64,000 nt of DNA from contig KE356560.1 in assembly GCA_000415965.1 (NCBI GenBank), positions 951,974-1,015,973 on the forward strand, read 5' to 3'. This document shows positions 1 through 8,688 of the stretch, piece by piece. Both the position numbers and the translations under genes were made by a program. Source of the DNA: Haloquadratum walsbyi J07HQW1 (lineage in GTDB: Archaea; Halobacteriota; Halobacteria; Halobacteriales; Haloferacaceae). Position 1 is the first letter of the stretch. Every line of letters begins with the position of its first letter. Below the pieces are notes generated by a model. It was not told the DNA's origin and made no database searches. It was given only the letters and a program-made list of their open reading frames with translations.

Positions 1-1269
1 GATGCGCTCATCATTGACGGGCTGAGTCTATTCTTTACATTGATTTTTACTATTGTAACGGCGATGGTTGCAGTTGCCTCATATGATTATGTGAGTGCTC
101 AACGATACAAGGCTGAGTTTTACTCACTGATATTGTTTGCAGCAACAGGGATGGCATTGATGTCAATGTCAAACTCGCTTGCAACCGCATTTGTGAGCCT
201 CGAACTTGCATCACTTCCATCATACGCACTTGTGTCTTTCCTCAAGGAGGATCGAGGGAGCATCGAGGCTGGATTAAAATACCTCCTCATTGGAGCGTTA
301 TCATCGGCTGTTTTCGTTTTTGGAATCAGTCTTGTGTACGCAGCCACCGGATCACTGCTTCTGAGTGAGATTGCTGAGTCAGTTGCAGAAACAGAACTCA
401 TCGGTGTCCTCGGAATTGGTATCTTAATGATTGCCGGTGGATTCGCATTTAAGACTGCATCTGTACCGTTTCATTTCTGGGCACCAGAAGCATATGAAGG
501 GGCTCCAGCACCGGTATCGGCGTTTCTTTCATCTGCATCGAAGGCTGCTGGATTTGCTGTTGCCTTCCGCGTATTCATTGAGGCATTTCCACTGAGTTCA
601 CTTCCGGTTGGAATCGATTGGGTGCTTGCATTCCAAGTGCTGGCTGTTGCGACGATGACTCTTGGTAACTTTGCAGCTGCAACTCAACAAACGGTAAAGC
701 GAATGCTTGCATACTCATCAATCGGACATGCAGGCTATGCGCTCATCGGTCTTGCAGCACTTTCTGCTGGTGGTCCAAACGGTGATGTGCTCGGGGCGTC
801 GATGGCGCATCTGTTTGTATATGGATTCATGAATACCGGTGCGTTCCTGTTTATTGCACTTGTCGAACACTGGGGTATTGGTCGAACCTTTGAGGATTAT
901 AATGGACTCATAACACGTGCACCGATTGCTGTTGTTGCAATGACAGTGTTTTTATTCAGTCTCGCTGGGCTTCCACCGTTCGGTGGATTCGTTTCGAAGT
1001 ATGCGCTGTTTTACTCAGCGATTGAGTCTGGATTCTGGTGGCTCGCGGCTGTTGGTGCTGTCAATAGCGCATTATCATTGTTCTATTACAGCCGTGTTAT
1101 CAGAGCAATGTGGATTGAGTCACCAACACAAGATCTCTCAGCACTTGACTCTCGCCCCACCGGACTCTATGCTGCAGTTCTTTTCGCTGGCGTTGGAACA
1201 CTTGTGTTACTGCCTGCATTCGGTCCGGTTGTCGAAACCGCACAAACTGTTGCAACAACACTGTTTTAG
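1..1269 (+). CDS. nuoN: NADH dehydrogenase-like complex subunit N, 5' end outside the window
   Basis: Membrane subunit of the respiratory complex I-like enzyme, one of the three antiporter-like proton-pumping subunits. The reading frame is open from base 1 (visible residues begin DALIIDGLSLFF), so the start lies upstream and about 422 residues are seen. The protein is almost wholly hydrophobic with roughly ten to eleven membrane helices. It has the antiporter-family features KTASVPFHFWAPEAYEGAP, with a lysine in a broken helix, and KRMLAYSSIGHAGY. The C-terminal part LAGLPPFGGFVSKY is typical of NuoN rather than NuoL or NuoM. In haloarchaea nuoN is the last gene of the nuo operon, which fits the non-coding stretch that follows. 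Confidence 0.92.
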   Translation, partial: DALIIDGLSLFFTLIFTIVTAMVAVASYDYVSAQRYKAEFYSLILFAATGMALMSMSNSLATAFVSLELASLPSYALVSFLKEDRGSIEAGLKYLLIGALSSAVFVFGISLVYAATGSLLLSEIAESVAETELIGVLGIGILMIAGGFAFKTASVPFHFWAPEAYEGAPAPVSAFLSSASKAAGFAVAFRVFIEAFPLSSLPVGIDWVLAFQVLAVATMTLGNFAAATQQTVKRMLAYSSIGHAGYALIGLAALSAGGPNGDVLGASMAHLFVYGFMNTGAFLFIALVEHWGIGRTFEDYNGLITRAPIAVVAMTVFLFSLAGLPPFGGFVSKYALFYSAIESGFWWLAAVGAVNSALSLFYYSRVIRAMWIESPTQDLSALDSRPTGLYAAVLFAGVGTLVLLPAFGPVVETAQTVATTLF

Positions 1270-1291
1270 AATCGTTAGCTTCTGTTTGTAT

Positions 1292-1423
1292 CGATTGTTA
1301 GCACGCTGAACATAAACACTGTTTCCCTCCGAGACCACACTCAGTTGTTGACCGGAGAACGCTTGTTTGCGCGCTCTGTTTTGTGTCGAGTATTGACAGA
1401 GATACTCACAGTCCCAACACCTG
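1292..1423 (+). mobile_element. MITE copy 1 (about 132 bp, divergent)
   Basis: Intergenic element just after nuoN. Its core CTCCGAGACCACACTCAG and its end CACAGTCCCAACACCTG match the family found at seven other places here. The left end, CGATTGTTAGCACGCTGAA, aligns with the family end CAGTTGTTGG followed by ACTGTGAA. No flanking duplication is visible (GTAT against ATAA), so this is an old copy. The family shares its ends with the transposon at 21814-24483. The rest of 1270-1611 holds no gene. Confidence 0.6.
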
Positions 1424-1611
1424 ATAATTGAGCGATACAACCTCAGATCTCTATCCTGTGGTAATTGCTCTTTAACAGAAGTCATCGGTACGCCTGCATT
1501 GCCCGGATCGATATCGGCGTTCATCGACTTCTTACTGGGATCATTCTCATTCGATTCGAATAATACTGTAATGACGGCAGTGTTTTAGCGTCCGCGTGTG
1601 GATTATGGGAC

Positions 1612-3083
1612 ATGAATCGGCGGTTGCTACTTGGGTGTGGCTCTGCCGTCCATGATGCGGTTGAGGAATTTCTCGATCGATCTGGACGTCTCACTATCGT
1701 CACACAGCATGAGACCGTTTTTGAGTCACTCAACGGTGCGGAGATACATCACATACGGGCTGCCCCTGACGACTCGACAGTGTATCCTTCAGCCGCCGAT
1801 ATGGTCCTCATCGCCGGTGACGAAGCCAAACAAAATGCAATCACGGCTGAGACTGCCCGAGCGGAGTTTCCGAACACACATATCACCAGCCATATTCCTT
1901 CAGCAGCCTCTGATCAGACACGACAGCGGATCAACCGTGTGAGTAATCACGTTATTGATGCCCAACAGGCGCTGATAAGCCGGTTTACTGATATACTGAC
2001 ACATCCAGGTGCTGGGCAACTTCATCAACTATTCACGACACTGCGTGCGATTGACGACACCCTGGCGATTGTGATGCATGACGCTCCTGATCCAGATGCA
2101 ATCGCGAGTGCCCTTGCACTTGCCGAACTCGCGGATAAAGTCGGTATTGATACTGATCTCTGTTATTATGGCTCGATCTCACATCAGGAAAACCGGGCGC
2201 TAGTCAATCTTCTCGACATTGATCTGATCGAATTCGAGACAGAAACCGATGTTGAGACATATGGCAGTATTGCACTCGTCGATCACTCACGCCCAGGAGT
2301 CAACGACGAGCTCGATCCAAACACTGCCGTTGATATTGTCGTTGATCACCATCCACCACGGGCAAGCGTCGAGGCATCCTTTGTTGATCTCCGCCGGAAT
2401 GTCGGGGCAACAAGCACTATCTTCGCGGATTATCTTCGCAGAATAAATGCGGCGCCAACTGAATCTGTTGCAACGGCACTCTTATTCGGAATTCGAACTG
2501 ATACGAACGACTTTGCAAGAGAAGTCTCAACAGCAGATTTTGAGCGGCTGCGTGGTTACTGACACACGCGGATCTTTCAATACTTGACAATGTTGAATCT
2601 CCACAGATGACTTCTGCCGTTCTTGATACACTCTCACATGCGATCCAAAATCGCGACATTCGTGGTGATGCGCTTACCTCGAATGTGGGTAGCATCACTG
2701 ACCGTGATTCGCTTGCTCAGGCAGCGGATCATGTACTGAATCTTGAGGGTGTTAAGATTGTCATTATATACGGATGGATGGATGAGACGGTCTATCTCTC
2801 CGGACGAGCACGCGGTGTTGATATTGACCTTGGCGAGACGCTTCGGAGTGCGCTTGGAAGTGTTGGAAGTGCCGGTGGACACGCTGATTTGGCTGGCGCA
2901 CAGGTCCCAGTTGATGCGCTCACTTCAACAGAAGAAGAATCCACAGAAGATCTGTATACAACTGTCTCAGACGCAATCTCGACACGAGTGTTTGGAGCAT
3001 TAGATGATAAGACAACCGTACTCGAACCTGAGGAACATAAATCATCTCTGGGCTCGTTTCAGTTCCCGAAAAAAAGCAAATAA
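1612..3083 (+). pseudogene. DHH-family phosphoesterase with N-terminal nucleotide-binding-like domain, frameshifted
   Basis: Probably a DHH/DHHA1 phosphodiesterase acting on oligonucleotides or a cyclic dinucleotide; the substrate is unknown. Residues 1-120 resemble a TrkA-N/Rossmann start (RRLLLGCGSAVHDAVEEF). The DHH domain follows, with DAPDPDAIASALAL, DHSRPG and VVDHHPP. The first frame stops at 2560. From 2544 the next frame continues the same protein (AAAWLLTHADLSILDNVESP) into the DHHA1 part, ending with the GSAGGHADLAGAQ motif. Adding one G after 2544 (GAGCGG to GAGGCGG) restores one frame of about 490 residues. The rest looks intact, so this is either a recent one-base deletion or a sequencing or assembly error. 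Confidence 0.85.
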
Positions 3084-3149
3084 CGACCGTTTATCGCCAT
3101 ACTTTGATGATGAGTACGTTTTTTAGTACTGATTGACAATCGCAGTATC

Positions 3150-3932
3150 ATGAGTGAGAAGGCGACTGTCGATGAGTATATGACATGCGATGTCCAGACC
3201 GTGTCGCCGACTGACACCGTTGCTGATGTTGCCCATCAGATCAAAAATACCGCTGGTCATACTGGATTCCCTGTCTCGGAGGGGCGAACTGTTGAGGGAG
3301 TTGTAACCGCCTGTGATTTATTATTGGTTGATGATGAAGCTCCTATTTTTACTGTCATGACTGAAGATATTATTGTCGCACATCCGGATATGGCAGTTGT
3401 TGACGCTGGGCGGGTTATCCTCCGATCAGGGATTCAAAAGCTCCCTGTTGTTGATGATGCAGGGAATCTTGTTGGGATTATCTCCAATACTGATGTTGTT
3501 CGGTCACAGATTGAGCGTGCGACGCCAGAGAAAGTTGGCAAACTGATGCGGACGCTCGAGCAGATCCATGGTATTTCCGTCGAACAGGAGCGTCGCTCAA
3601 TCACACTTGAGAATCTCGTTCCAACACAAAGCCGCGTGTATGGAGACGAACTTGAGGGACGACAATATGAACTTGAGCGTGGACTTGCGGAACCACTTGT
3701 TGCAATCGACACTGCCGGCGCATTACTCCTTGCTGATGGTCATCACCGCGTCATGGCTGCTGCAGAGATTGGAATCGATGAGATGGAAGCATATGTTATT
3801 ATTGTCGATGACCCTGTCGAGTTGGGAATGCAGCGGACGGCAAAAAAGGAGGGACTTTACTCAATCGATGACATTGAAATCGTTGAGTACGGACGACATC
3901 CCCTTGTCGAGACGACACGTCGGTTGCAATAA
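3150..3932 (+). CDS. CBS-pair protein with ParB-like nuclease domain
   Basis: Soluble 260-residue protein of unknown role. Residues 1-125 form two CBS repeats: VDEYMTCDVQTVSPTDTV and then VMTEDIIVAHPDMAVVDAG, ending in KLPVVDDAGNLVGIISNTDV. CBS pairs usually bind adenine nucleotides as sensors. The C-terminal half (about 150-260) resembles the ParB/Srx fold, with LAEPLVAIDTAGALLLADGHHRVMAA containing the conserved DGHHR. This CBS-ParB order is seen in other haloarchaea; no partner parA is nearby. It follows the DHH gene by 66 bp and may share its transcript. An energy-sensing DNA-binding or nucleotide-hydrolysing role is inference. Confidence 0.8.
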   Translation: MSEKATVDEYMTCDVQTVSPTDTVADVAHQIKNTAGHTGFPVSEGRTVEGVVTACDLLLVDDEAPIFTVMTEDIIVAHPDMAVVDAGRVILRSGIQKLPVVDDAGNLVGIISNTDVVRSQIERATPEKVGKLMRTLEQIHGISVEQERRSITLENLVPTQSRVYGDELEGRQYELERGLAEPLVAIDTAGALLLADGHHRVMAAAEIGIDEMEAYVIIVDDPVELGMQRTAKKEGLYSIDDIEIVEYGRHPLVETTRRLQ

Positions 3933-3982
3933 CACGGTCGTCTGAACGACATCTAGATAACCTGAGTAGGCTGTCTTCGCAA

Positions 3983-4267
3983 TCAGTGGTTATGTCCCAT
4001 TGCTTCACTCAGCGAAACTCCAAAGCGATCCTCAAATAACGACTCCATCTCGTCGTTGAGTTCTTCAAGATCTGCCGGTGTCTCACCCTCACTGTGATGG
4101 ACAACAGCATGTGATTGTTGTGCAAATGACTGAATAATCAAATCACACACCACTGCAATCGAATCTTCTCCTTGTTCGGTGAACATATCCGGAAGACCAG
4201 CGGGAAGTTCGACATCCTCAGTATTCCCGTTTGGGTCTTCAATCGTGTAGGTTTCTGTTGAGACCAT
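3983..4267 (-). CDS. Small conserved haloarchaeal protein (DUF7545-like)
   Basis: A 94-residue, acidic, soluble protein with no membrane segment. It starts MVSTETYTIEDPNG, has a conserved-looking AVVHHSEGETPADLEELNDEMESLFEDRFG, and ends EAMGHNH with three histidines or histidine-like metal ligands possible across the chain. I believe it belongs to a haloarchaea-restricted family annotated DUF7545, from memory of its opening and its AVVHHS segment. Function is unknown. It lies convergent to the CBS-ParB gene (51 bp between ends). Confidence 0.72.
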   Translation of the reverse strand: MVSTETYTIEDPNGNTEDVELPAGLPDMFTEQGEDSIAVVCDLIIQSFAQQSHAVVHHSEGETPADLEELNDEMESLFEDRFGVSLSEAMGHNH

Positions 4268-4317
4268 ATGTAGTTACAACAGGCGGTACATAAGGGTCTG
4301 TGGGACAGCGGTTGTCT

Positions 4318-4452
4318 CAGTCATCTATACTGTGATTACCGTGTCTCCCCGAGACCACACTCAACTGGGATAACTTGAGCTGAGTTGGAACGTCCGTTTG
4401 TGCATTCCGCTTTCTTTCGAATAAGAGAAAAAACTCACAGTACCACCGACTA
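4318..4452 (+). mobile_element. MITE copy 2 (about 135 bp, divergent)
   Basis: It lies between the starts and ends of two minus-strand genes. The left part carries ACTGTGATTACC and then CCCCGAGACCACACTCAA. The centre has GGAACGTCCG opposite CATTCCGC. The right end reads CTCACAGTACCACCGACT, a degraded form of the family end CACAGTCCCAACAACTG. No duplication is visible at the flanks. Confidence 0.55.
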
Positions 4453-4515
4453 TTATGATGAGATCAGAGAGCAGAAATTGACACTCAAACTCGTTCTCAA
4501 TTGACAGTCACAATC

Positions 4516-5583
4516 TCAGTCATCACTTTCGACGGCTGCCACATCAGTGTCGATTGTCGTTGCTTGGCTCCGCTCAAGATCCTCAAGATACTCATCAACG
4601 TCAAGAGCAGCTTTTACACCCATCCCGCCGGCAGTTGCTGCCTGTTGATAATGATAATCAACGACATCTCCTGCAGCAAAAATCCCAGGAACATCTGTCT
4701 CGGTCTGCCCCCCGCCATCACCACCTGCGGTGTCAAGATATCCACGGTCATCAAGCGTTACACCAGTATCATGTAGATACTCAGTATTCGGCGTATGTCC
4801 GATTGCATAGAATACTGCTCCGACATCAAACTCGAATCTTTCGGTGTCTGGGTCATCAAGTTTTTCACTTGGATAGCCTTCGGGATGCTGAACAAGTGTC
4901 GTATGATCAACGCCCTCTTCACGTGTTCCATGCAATTCAACCAGCTCAGTGTTCCGCATGATCTCAACATCACCATCATCAACATGCTCCATCAGCCGAT
5001 CGATCCAGTAATCCTCGGCTCGGAACTCTTCACGACGATGAACGAGATGGACTGTCGAAGCAAACTTTGTGAGGAAACTAGCCTCCTCCATCGCGGCATC
5101 ACCACCGCCAACGACCATAACTTCCTCTCCGCGGAAGAACGCTCCGTCGCAGGTCGCACATGTCGAAAGCCCATATCCCATCAACTCATCCTCACCGGGA
5201 ACGCCGAGTGTCCGCGCGGATGCACCTGATGCGACAATCAATGCATCTGTCGTGTATGTATCACCGTTCGATAGAGTCAAAATAAACGGTCGTTCATCAT
5301 CATTGACCGTCTCAACAGCGCCGTGACGAATGTCTGCCCCGAAGCGTTCTGCTTGTGATTTCATGTTCTGAATCAGCTCCGGTCCAGAAATCCCTTCAGG
5401 GAATCCAGGATAATTCTCAACCTCAGTGGTCAACGTAAGTTGCCCTCCAGGCTCATCACCCTCAAGCACCAGCGGATCATTATTTGCTCGCCCAGCGTAT
5501 ATCGCTGCTGAGAGACCAGCAATTCCTGATCCGGCAATCACTAGCCGCCGGTGCTCAGCAGACTCGTCAGTCTGTGTTGTCAT
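4516..5583 (-). CDS. trxB: Thioredoxin reductase
   Basis: FAD- and NAD(P)H-dependent cytoplasmic flavoenzyme of about 355 residues that reduces thioredoxin-type proteins. The FAD-binding motif AGSGIAGLSAAIYAGR is near residues 18-32. The redox-active CATC (STCATCDGAFF) is at 142-145, the second dinucleotide site VVGGGDAAMEEA at 157-168, and the closing PGIFAAGDVVD near 310. The open frame extends 27 codons further upstream, but homologues begin near MTTQTDESAEHRRLV, so I chose the ATG at 5583. The linker GGDGGGQTETD before the last motif and the acidic tail ending VESDD are common in haloarchaeal versions. Confidence 0.93.
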   Translation of the reverse strand: MTTQTDESAEHRRLVIAGSGIAGLSAAIYAGRANNDPLVLEGDEPGGQLTLTTEVENYPGFPEGISGPELIQNMKSQAERFGADIRHGAVETVNDDERPFILTLSNGDTYTTDALIVASGASARTLGVPGEDELMGYGLSTCATCDGAFFRGEEVMVVGGGDAAMEEASFLTKFASTVHLVHRREEFRAEDYWIDRLMEHVDDGDVEIMRNTELVELHGTREEGVDHTTLVQHPEGYPSEKLDDPDTERFEFDVGAVFYAIGHTPNTEYLHDTGVTLDDRGYLDTAGGDGGGQTETDVPGIFAAGDVVDYHYQQAATAGGMGVKAALDVDEYLEDLERSQATTIDTDVAAVESDD

Positions 5584-5793
5584 GTACTGTGATATTTGAC
5601 CGACCCACTCTTTTAATCTTCGCTGTTGTGTGCGAGTTCCGTCCAACAGAAATGTACATAACACACAATACTATAGTTTAGATCAGATTCTCACGGACAG
5701 AATCTCTCATCATTCTCAGACTTTATTGATAGCTGCTCACAGTATCTTGTGTCTGTGCGATGGTCCTTTGTGCTCGACCACTAAGGACTGAGC

Positions 5794-6096
5794 ATGACTG
5801 CTGAATTAATTGCAAAAACAGATCAGTATGAGCAAATGCTCACAGATGCGCTTGAAATGGCAGAAATCGCGGTTCCACCGACGACGCCACTCGGTCGCGC
5901 AGCCCGTGAAACCCGTGAGATGGCTCACTCATATCTTGAGGATGGTCGACATTTTAGAGCGGCTGATGATCCTGTGAACGCACTCGCAGCGTTTTCGTAC
6001 GGATATGGCTGGCTTGATGCTGGTGTTCGGATTGGAATATTCAGCGTTCCGACAGATTCAGACTTGTTTACAACGTCAGAGGATGTACATTATTGA
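5794..6096 (+). CDS. DUF357 family protein
   Basis: A 100-residue archaeal protein of unknown function, mostly helical. Family-like features are the long central LGRAARETREMAHSYLEDGRHF and the FSYGYGWLDAGVRIG segment, which resemble DUF357. It is divergent from trxB across about 210 bp. That spacer holds no gene but has AT-rich sequence suited to two promoters. Family membership is reasonably sure; function is not known. Confidence 0.8.
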   Translation: MTAELIAKTDQYEQMLTDALEMAEIAVPPTTPLGRAARETREMAHSYLEDGRHFRAADDPVNALAAFSYGYGWLDAGVRIGIFSVPTDSDLFTTSEDVHY

Positions 6097-6101
6097 TTCC
6101 T

Positions 6102-6133
6102 CGAATCAAAATCGAAATCGAAATCAAAATCGA
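6102..6133. repeat. Hexanucleotide tandem repeat (AAATCG/AAATCA)
   Basis: Directly after the DUF357 stop codon there are about five imperfect 6-bp units of the form AAATCG or AAATCA. The same hexamer occurs at 11273-11295 and, on the other strand, at 61862-61882. It is probably slippage-generated; a role in transcript ends is possible but unsupported. Confidence 0.7.
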
Positions 6134-6201
6134 GAGTGAACTCAGAATCATGTGGGCTGTCCGTCTCGCTTGCTTGAGGAACCCTTAGATCACTCCCGAG
6201 T

Positions 6202-7701
6202 TCAGTACTCTCTCACCCGATATGTTGTTTTTTCACCATTATCCTCAACTTCAACTCCGATATCGTTGAGTCTCTCTCGAAGCTTATCTGCTCGGTCATA
6301 ATTTCCTGTTTCTCGCTCTGTCTCACGGACATCTAATATGAGTTCGATAAGCTCTTCAGCAACCTCAACCTCAACCGTCCCATCACCGGTCGATCGATTC
6401 CCAAATTCGAGTCCACAAACGTCTCCACCAAGAGCTTCGAACGTCTCAATCGCCATATACAGACCATAATAATCATATCGTTCTTGTGAGTCGATATGTC
6501 GATTCACGGCTGTGGCAAGTTCAAGAAGAGCAGCCATTGCTTTGCGAACATTGAAATCATCGTTCATCGCGCTGGTGAATGATGACTGTGTTTCTGAGAC
6601 ACTTGATCGAAGAGATTCACTCTCGACAACTGCATAAGCGTCAGTGCTATTAGATGCCTCAACAGCCGTCTCATATGCACGGCTCAACTGATCCCACCGC
6701 TCGGTCGCTTCTGCAAGTTCGGATTCTCCGAGCGTTTGCTCACTTCGGTATCCCGTTGCGAGATAAAACATCCTGAGAACATTGACACCATACTCATCAA
6801 GTGCTTCTTTAACTGTGAGGATATTACCGATACTTGAAGACATCTTGTCGCCTGCTGACTGGAGTAACCCGACGTGAAGCCAATATCGTGCGAATTGCTG
6901 ATTAGTCGCTGCCTCACTTTGTGCGACTTCATTTTCATGATGTGGAAAAACGAGGTCGCGCCCTCCAACGTGGATATCCAGTGTCTCATCTAGATGATCC
7001 ATCGACATTGCTGAACACTCAATATGCCATCCTGGTCGTCCCTCTCCCCATGGTGCACTCCATGTCTGTCCACGAGCGGTCTCAAGTGAATCAAGATTTT
7101 CTGATCGATGCTCCGTCACGTCATCTGGGTCGACAGCACCAGCCTTCCATAACGCGAAATCAGCCGGATGCTGTTTTTCAGCACGTTCATCCGCAGGGCT
7201 TTGTGTATCCATTTCATCGAGTTGTTGATTTGAGAGGTCACCGTATCCATCGAATGCGGTAACATCAAAATATACAGACCCATTTGACTCATAAGCACAT
7301 CCATTTTCAAGAAGAGATTCGACAAGATCGATAATTGTTGGAATATGCTCAGAAACGCGCGGATAAACTGTTGCCCGCTTGAGATTCAACTCGCGCATAT
7401 CTTGAATCACGCTATTCGTAAAGTAGTCTGCAACAGTTGCCTCAGTCTCACCAAGATCATCCTCACCGACCCGAGCAACAATCTTTTCATTAACATCGGT
7501 AAAGTTCTCGACGTGCCGGACGTCATATCCCTGATACTCAAGCCAACGATGCATCATATCCGCATGTACCCATAATCTGGCATGTCCCAAATGTGCGTGG
7601 TCCGAGACAGTGAGTCCACAGACGTATAAAAGCACTTCATCACCACGCGGTTCGAACTCTTCGCGTTCGCCCGTTAGAGTGTTTGTCACGGACAATGTCA
7701 T
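6202..7701 (-). CDS. cysS: Cysteine--tRNA ligase
   Basis: Charges tRNA-Cys with cysteine; class I aminoacyl-tRNA synthetase of 499 residues, close to the usual length with a haloarchaeal acidic surplus. The HIGH-type motif HAHLGH is at 35-40 and KMSSS is at 286-290. Zinc ligands are visible as C28 (VCGLT), C229 (GWHIECSAM) and the PHHENE histidine/glutamate near 253-258. Residues 165-205 (SPADERAEKQHP onward) form an acidic loop. The start MTLSVTNTLTGERE fits homologues. A minus-strand neighbour at 7729 ends 27 bp upstream, so the two are probably cotranscribed. Confidence 0.95.
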   Translation of the reverse strand: MTLSVTNTLTGEREEFEPRGDEVLLYVCGLTVSDHAHLGHARLWVHADMMHRWLEYQGYDVRHVENFTDVNEKIVARVGEDDLGETEATVADYFTNSVIQDMRELNLKRATVYPRVSEHIPTIIDLVESLLENGCAYESNGSVYFDVTAFDGYGDLSNQQLDEMDTQSPADERAEKQHPADFALWKAGAVDPDDVTEHRSENLDSLETARGQTWSAPWGEGRPGWHIECSAMSMDHLDETLDIHVGGRDLVFPHHENEVAQSEAATNQQFARYWLHVGLLQSAGDKMSSSIGNILTVKEALDEYGVNVLRMFYLATGYRSEQTLGESELAEATERWDQLSRAYETAVEASNSTDAYAVVESESLRSSVSETQSSFTSAMNDDFNVRKAMAALLELATAVNRHIDSQERYDYYGLYMAIETFEALGGDVCGLEFGNRSTGDGTVEVEVAEELIELILDVRETERETGNYDRADKLRERLNDIGVEVEDNGEKTTYRVREY

Positions 7702-7728
7702 TACTGGTGGCTACTCACGTGGATGGTT

Positions 7729-8259
7729 TCAACTCGTCGGAATAACTGTCAGTGCGGCTTCGATACTTCGAAGTGCATTTGCACCCTCCTCACGCGGGAC
7801 GACGATAATAAACATATCGCGGGTACTGCCGGTCGCAGTAATAGTAATTTCCTCTGTCTGGACGCATCCAAGTGCTGTAATAAAAGCTGAGATACTTATT
7901 TCAGAGATATTATCGACGATAATAGCAGAGAGCCGTCCATCAGTTGTGAGAATGCAATCATCAGTGACTCGTAATAAAATATCACTCTCCGATTCGTCCT
8001 GCTGTTGCACTACACCGCAATCATCACTCACAATATCAACACCATGATGCATCCGGACTGTGACACCAGAGATATCAGCTGAGGTAAACTCATCAAGAGT
8101 ATCAGCGAATCGACGAAGCGCTCGGGCAACTGAGCCACTGTCACCATCGATATCAAGAAACGACGCAGCAGCGCGATAATTAACGATACCAGCACGGAGT
8201 GCGGTCATTAGCCAGGGATGAGCACGGGCGGCAGCACGCGTTTCAGCGGCGAATGACAT
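7729..8259 (-). CDS. Conserved haloarchaeal protein upstream of cysS (DUF7523-like)
   Basis: A 176-residue soluble protein. The N-terminal part (MSFAAETRAAARAHPWLMTALRAGIVNYRAAASFLDIDG) looks like a helical or winged-helix start. The C-terminal part (ITITATGSTRDMFIIVVPREEGANALRSIEAAL) has alternating strand and helix like a small ACT-type ligand-binding fold. From memory it matches a haloarchaeal family listed as DUF7523. Sitting just upstream of cysS in the same direction, it could be a regulator, perhaps amino-acid responsive, but that is inference. Confidence 0.72.
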   Translation of the reverse strand: MSFAAETRAAARAHPWLMTALRAGIVNYRAAASFLDIDGDSGSVARALRRFADTLDEFTSADISGVTVRMHHGVDIVSDDCGVVQQQDESESDILLRVTDDCILTTDGRLSAIIVDNISEISISAFITALGCVQTEEITITATGSTRDMFIIVVPREEGANALRSIEAALTVIPTS

Positions 8260-8542
8260 ATGAATATGATTTTTTCATGCAGAGGTTACTATATATCGCC
8301 CGAACTCACTCTGCACGACTGATAGATGATGAGGTGGATACGGAATCTGTCCGTGACAGACGCGCGTATCTGTGTGTCTGCGACAGATTCGTTGCTCACG
8401 AATAATCAGATGTTCTTTATTCCGATTAATGAAATAATTGAGAGCCCCCAGGAATTGAGTGGCGGCTTGTTAGCACAGCATCGATCTTTCCTCCTGATCC
8501 TTGTCTGTCTCGTACAGGAAAAGATCAAAAAGGAATATCGGT

Positions 8543-8659
8543 ATGCTCGCACTGATTGAGGTTTCCGGGCTTTTGCTGGGAGAAGCTATCAAGACCGTTG
8601 CTGCTTGCCGCAGCCTCAGCGAGAGGATGAAAGAAGCCATCGACGGAACCCGAAGTTAA
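8543..8659 (+). CDS. Possible 38-residue small protein ahead of cbiX
   Basis: A short frame reading MLALIEVSGLLLGEAIKTV and then AACRSLSERMKEAIDGTRS, ending 29 bp before cbiX. It looks amphipathic, with good codon use and no obvious shadow gene. I do not recognise it. It may be a real small protein cotranscribed with cbiX or the tail of a decayed gene. The rest of 8260-8688 holds nothing I can name. Confidence 0.3.
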   Translation: MLALIEVSGLLLGEAIKTVAACRSLSERMKEAIDGTRS

Positions 8660-8688
8660 TAAGAGGACGCTAGCTGAAATGTTCATAT

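Noticed and set aside
1207..1524. Minus-strand frame with CWDCEYLCQYSTQNRARKQAFS
   Set aside because: Similar frames recur at 56625 and 62994 only because the MITE sequence recurs; the reading frame is a product of nucleotide repetition and is not kept in other copies.
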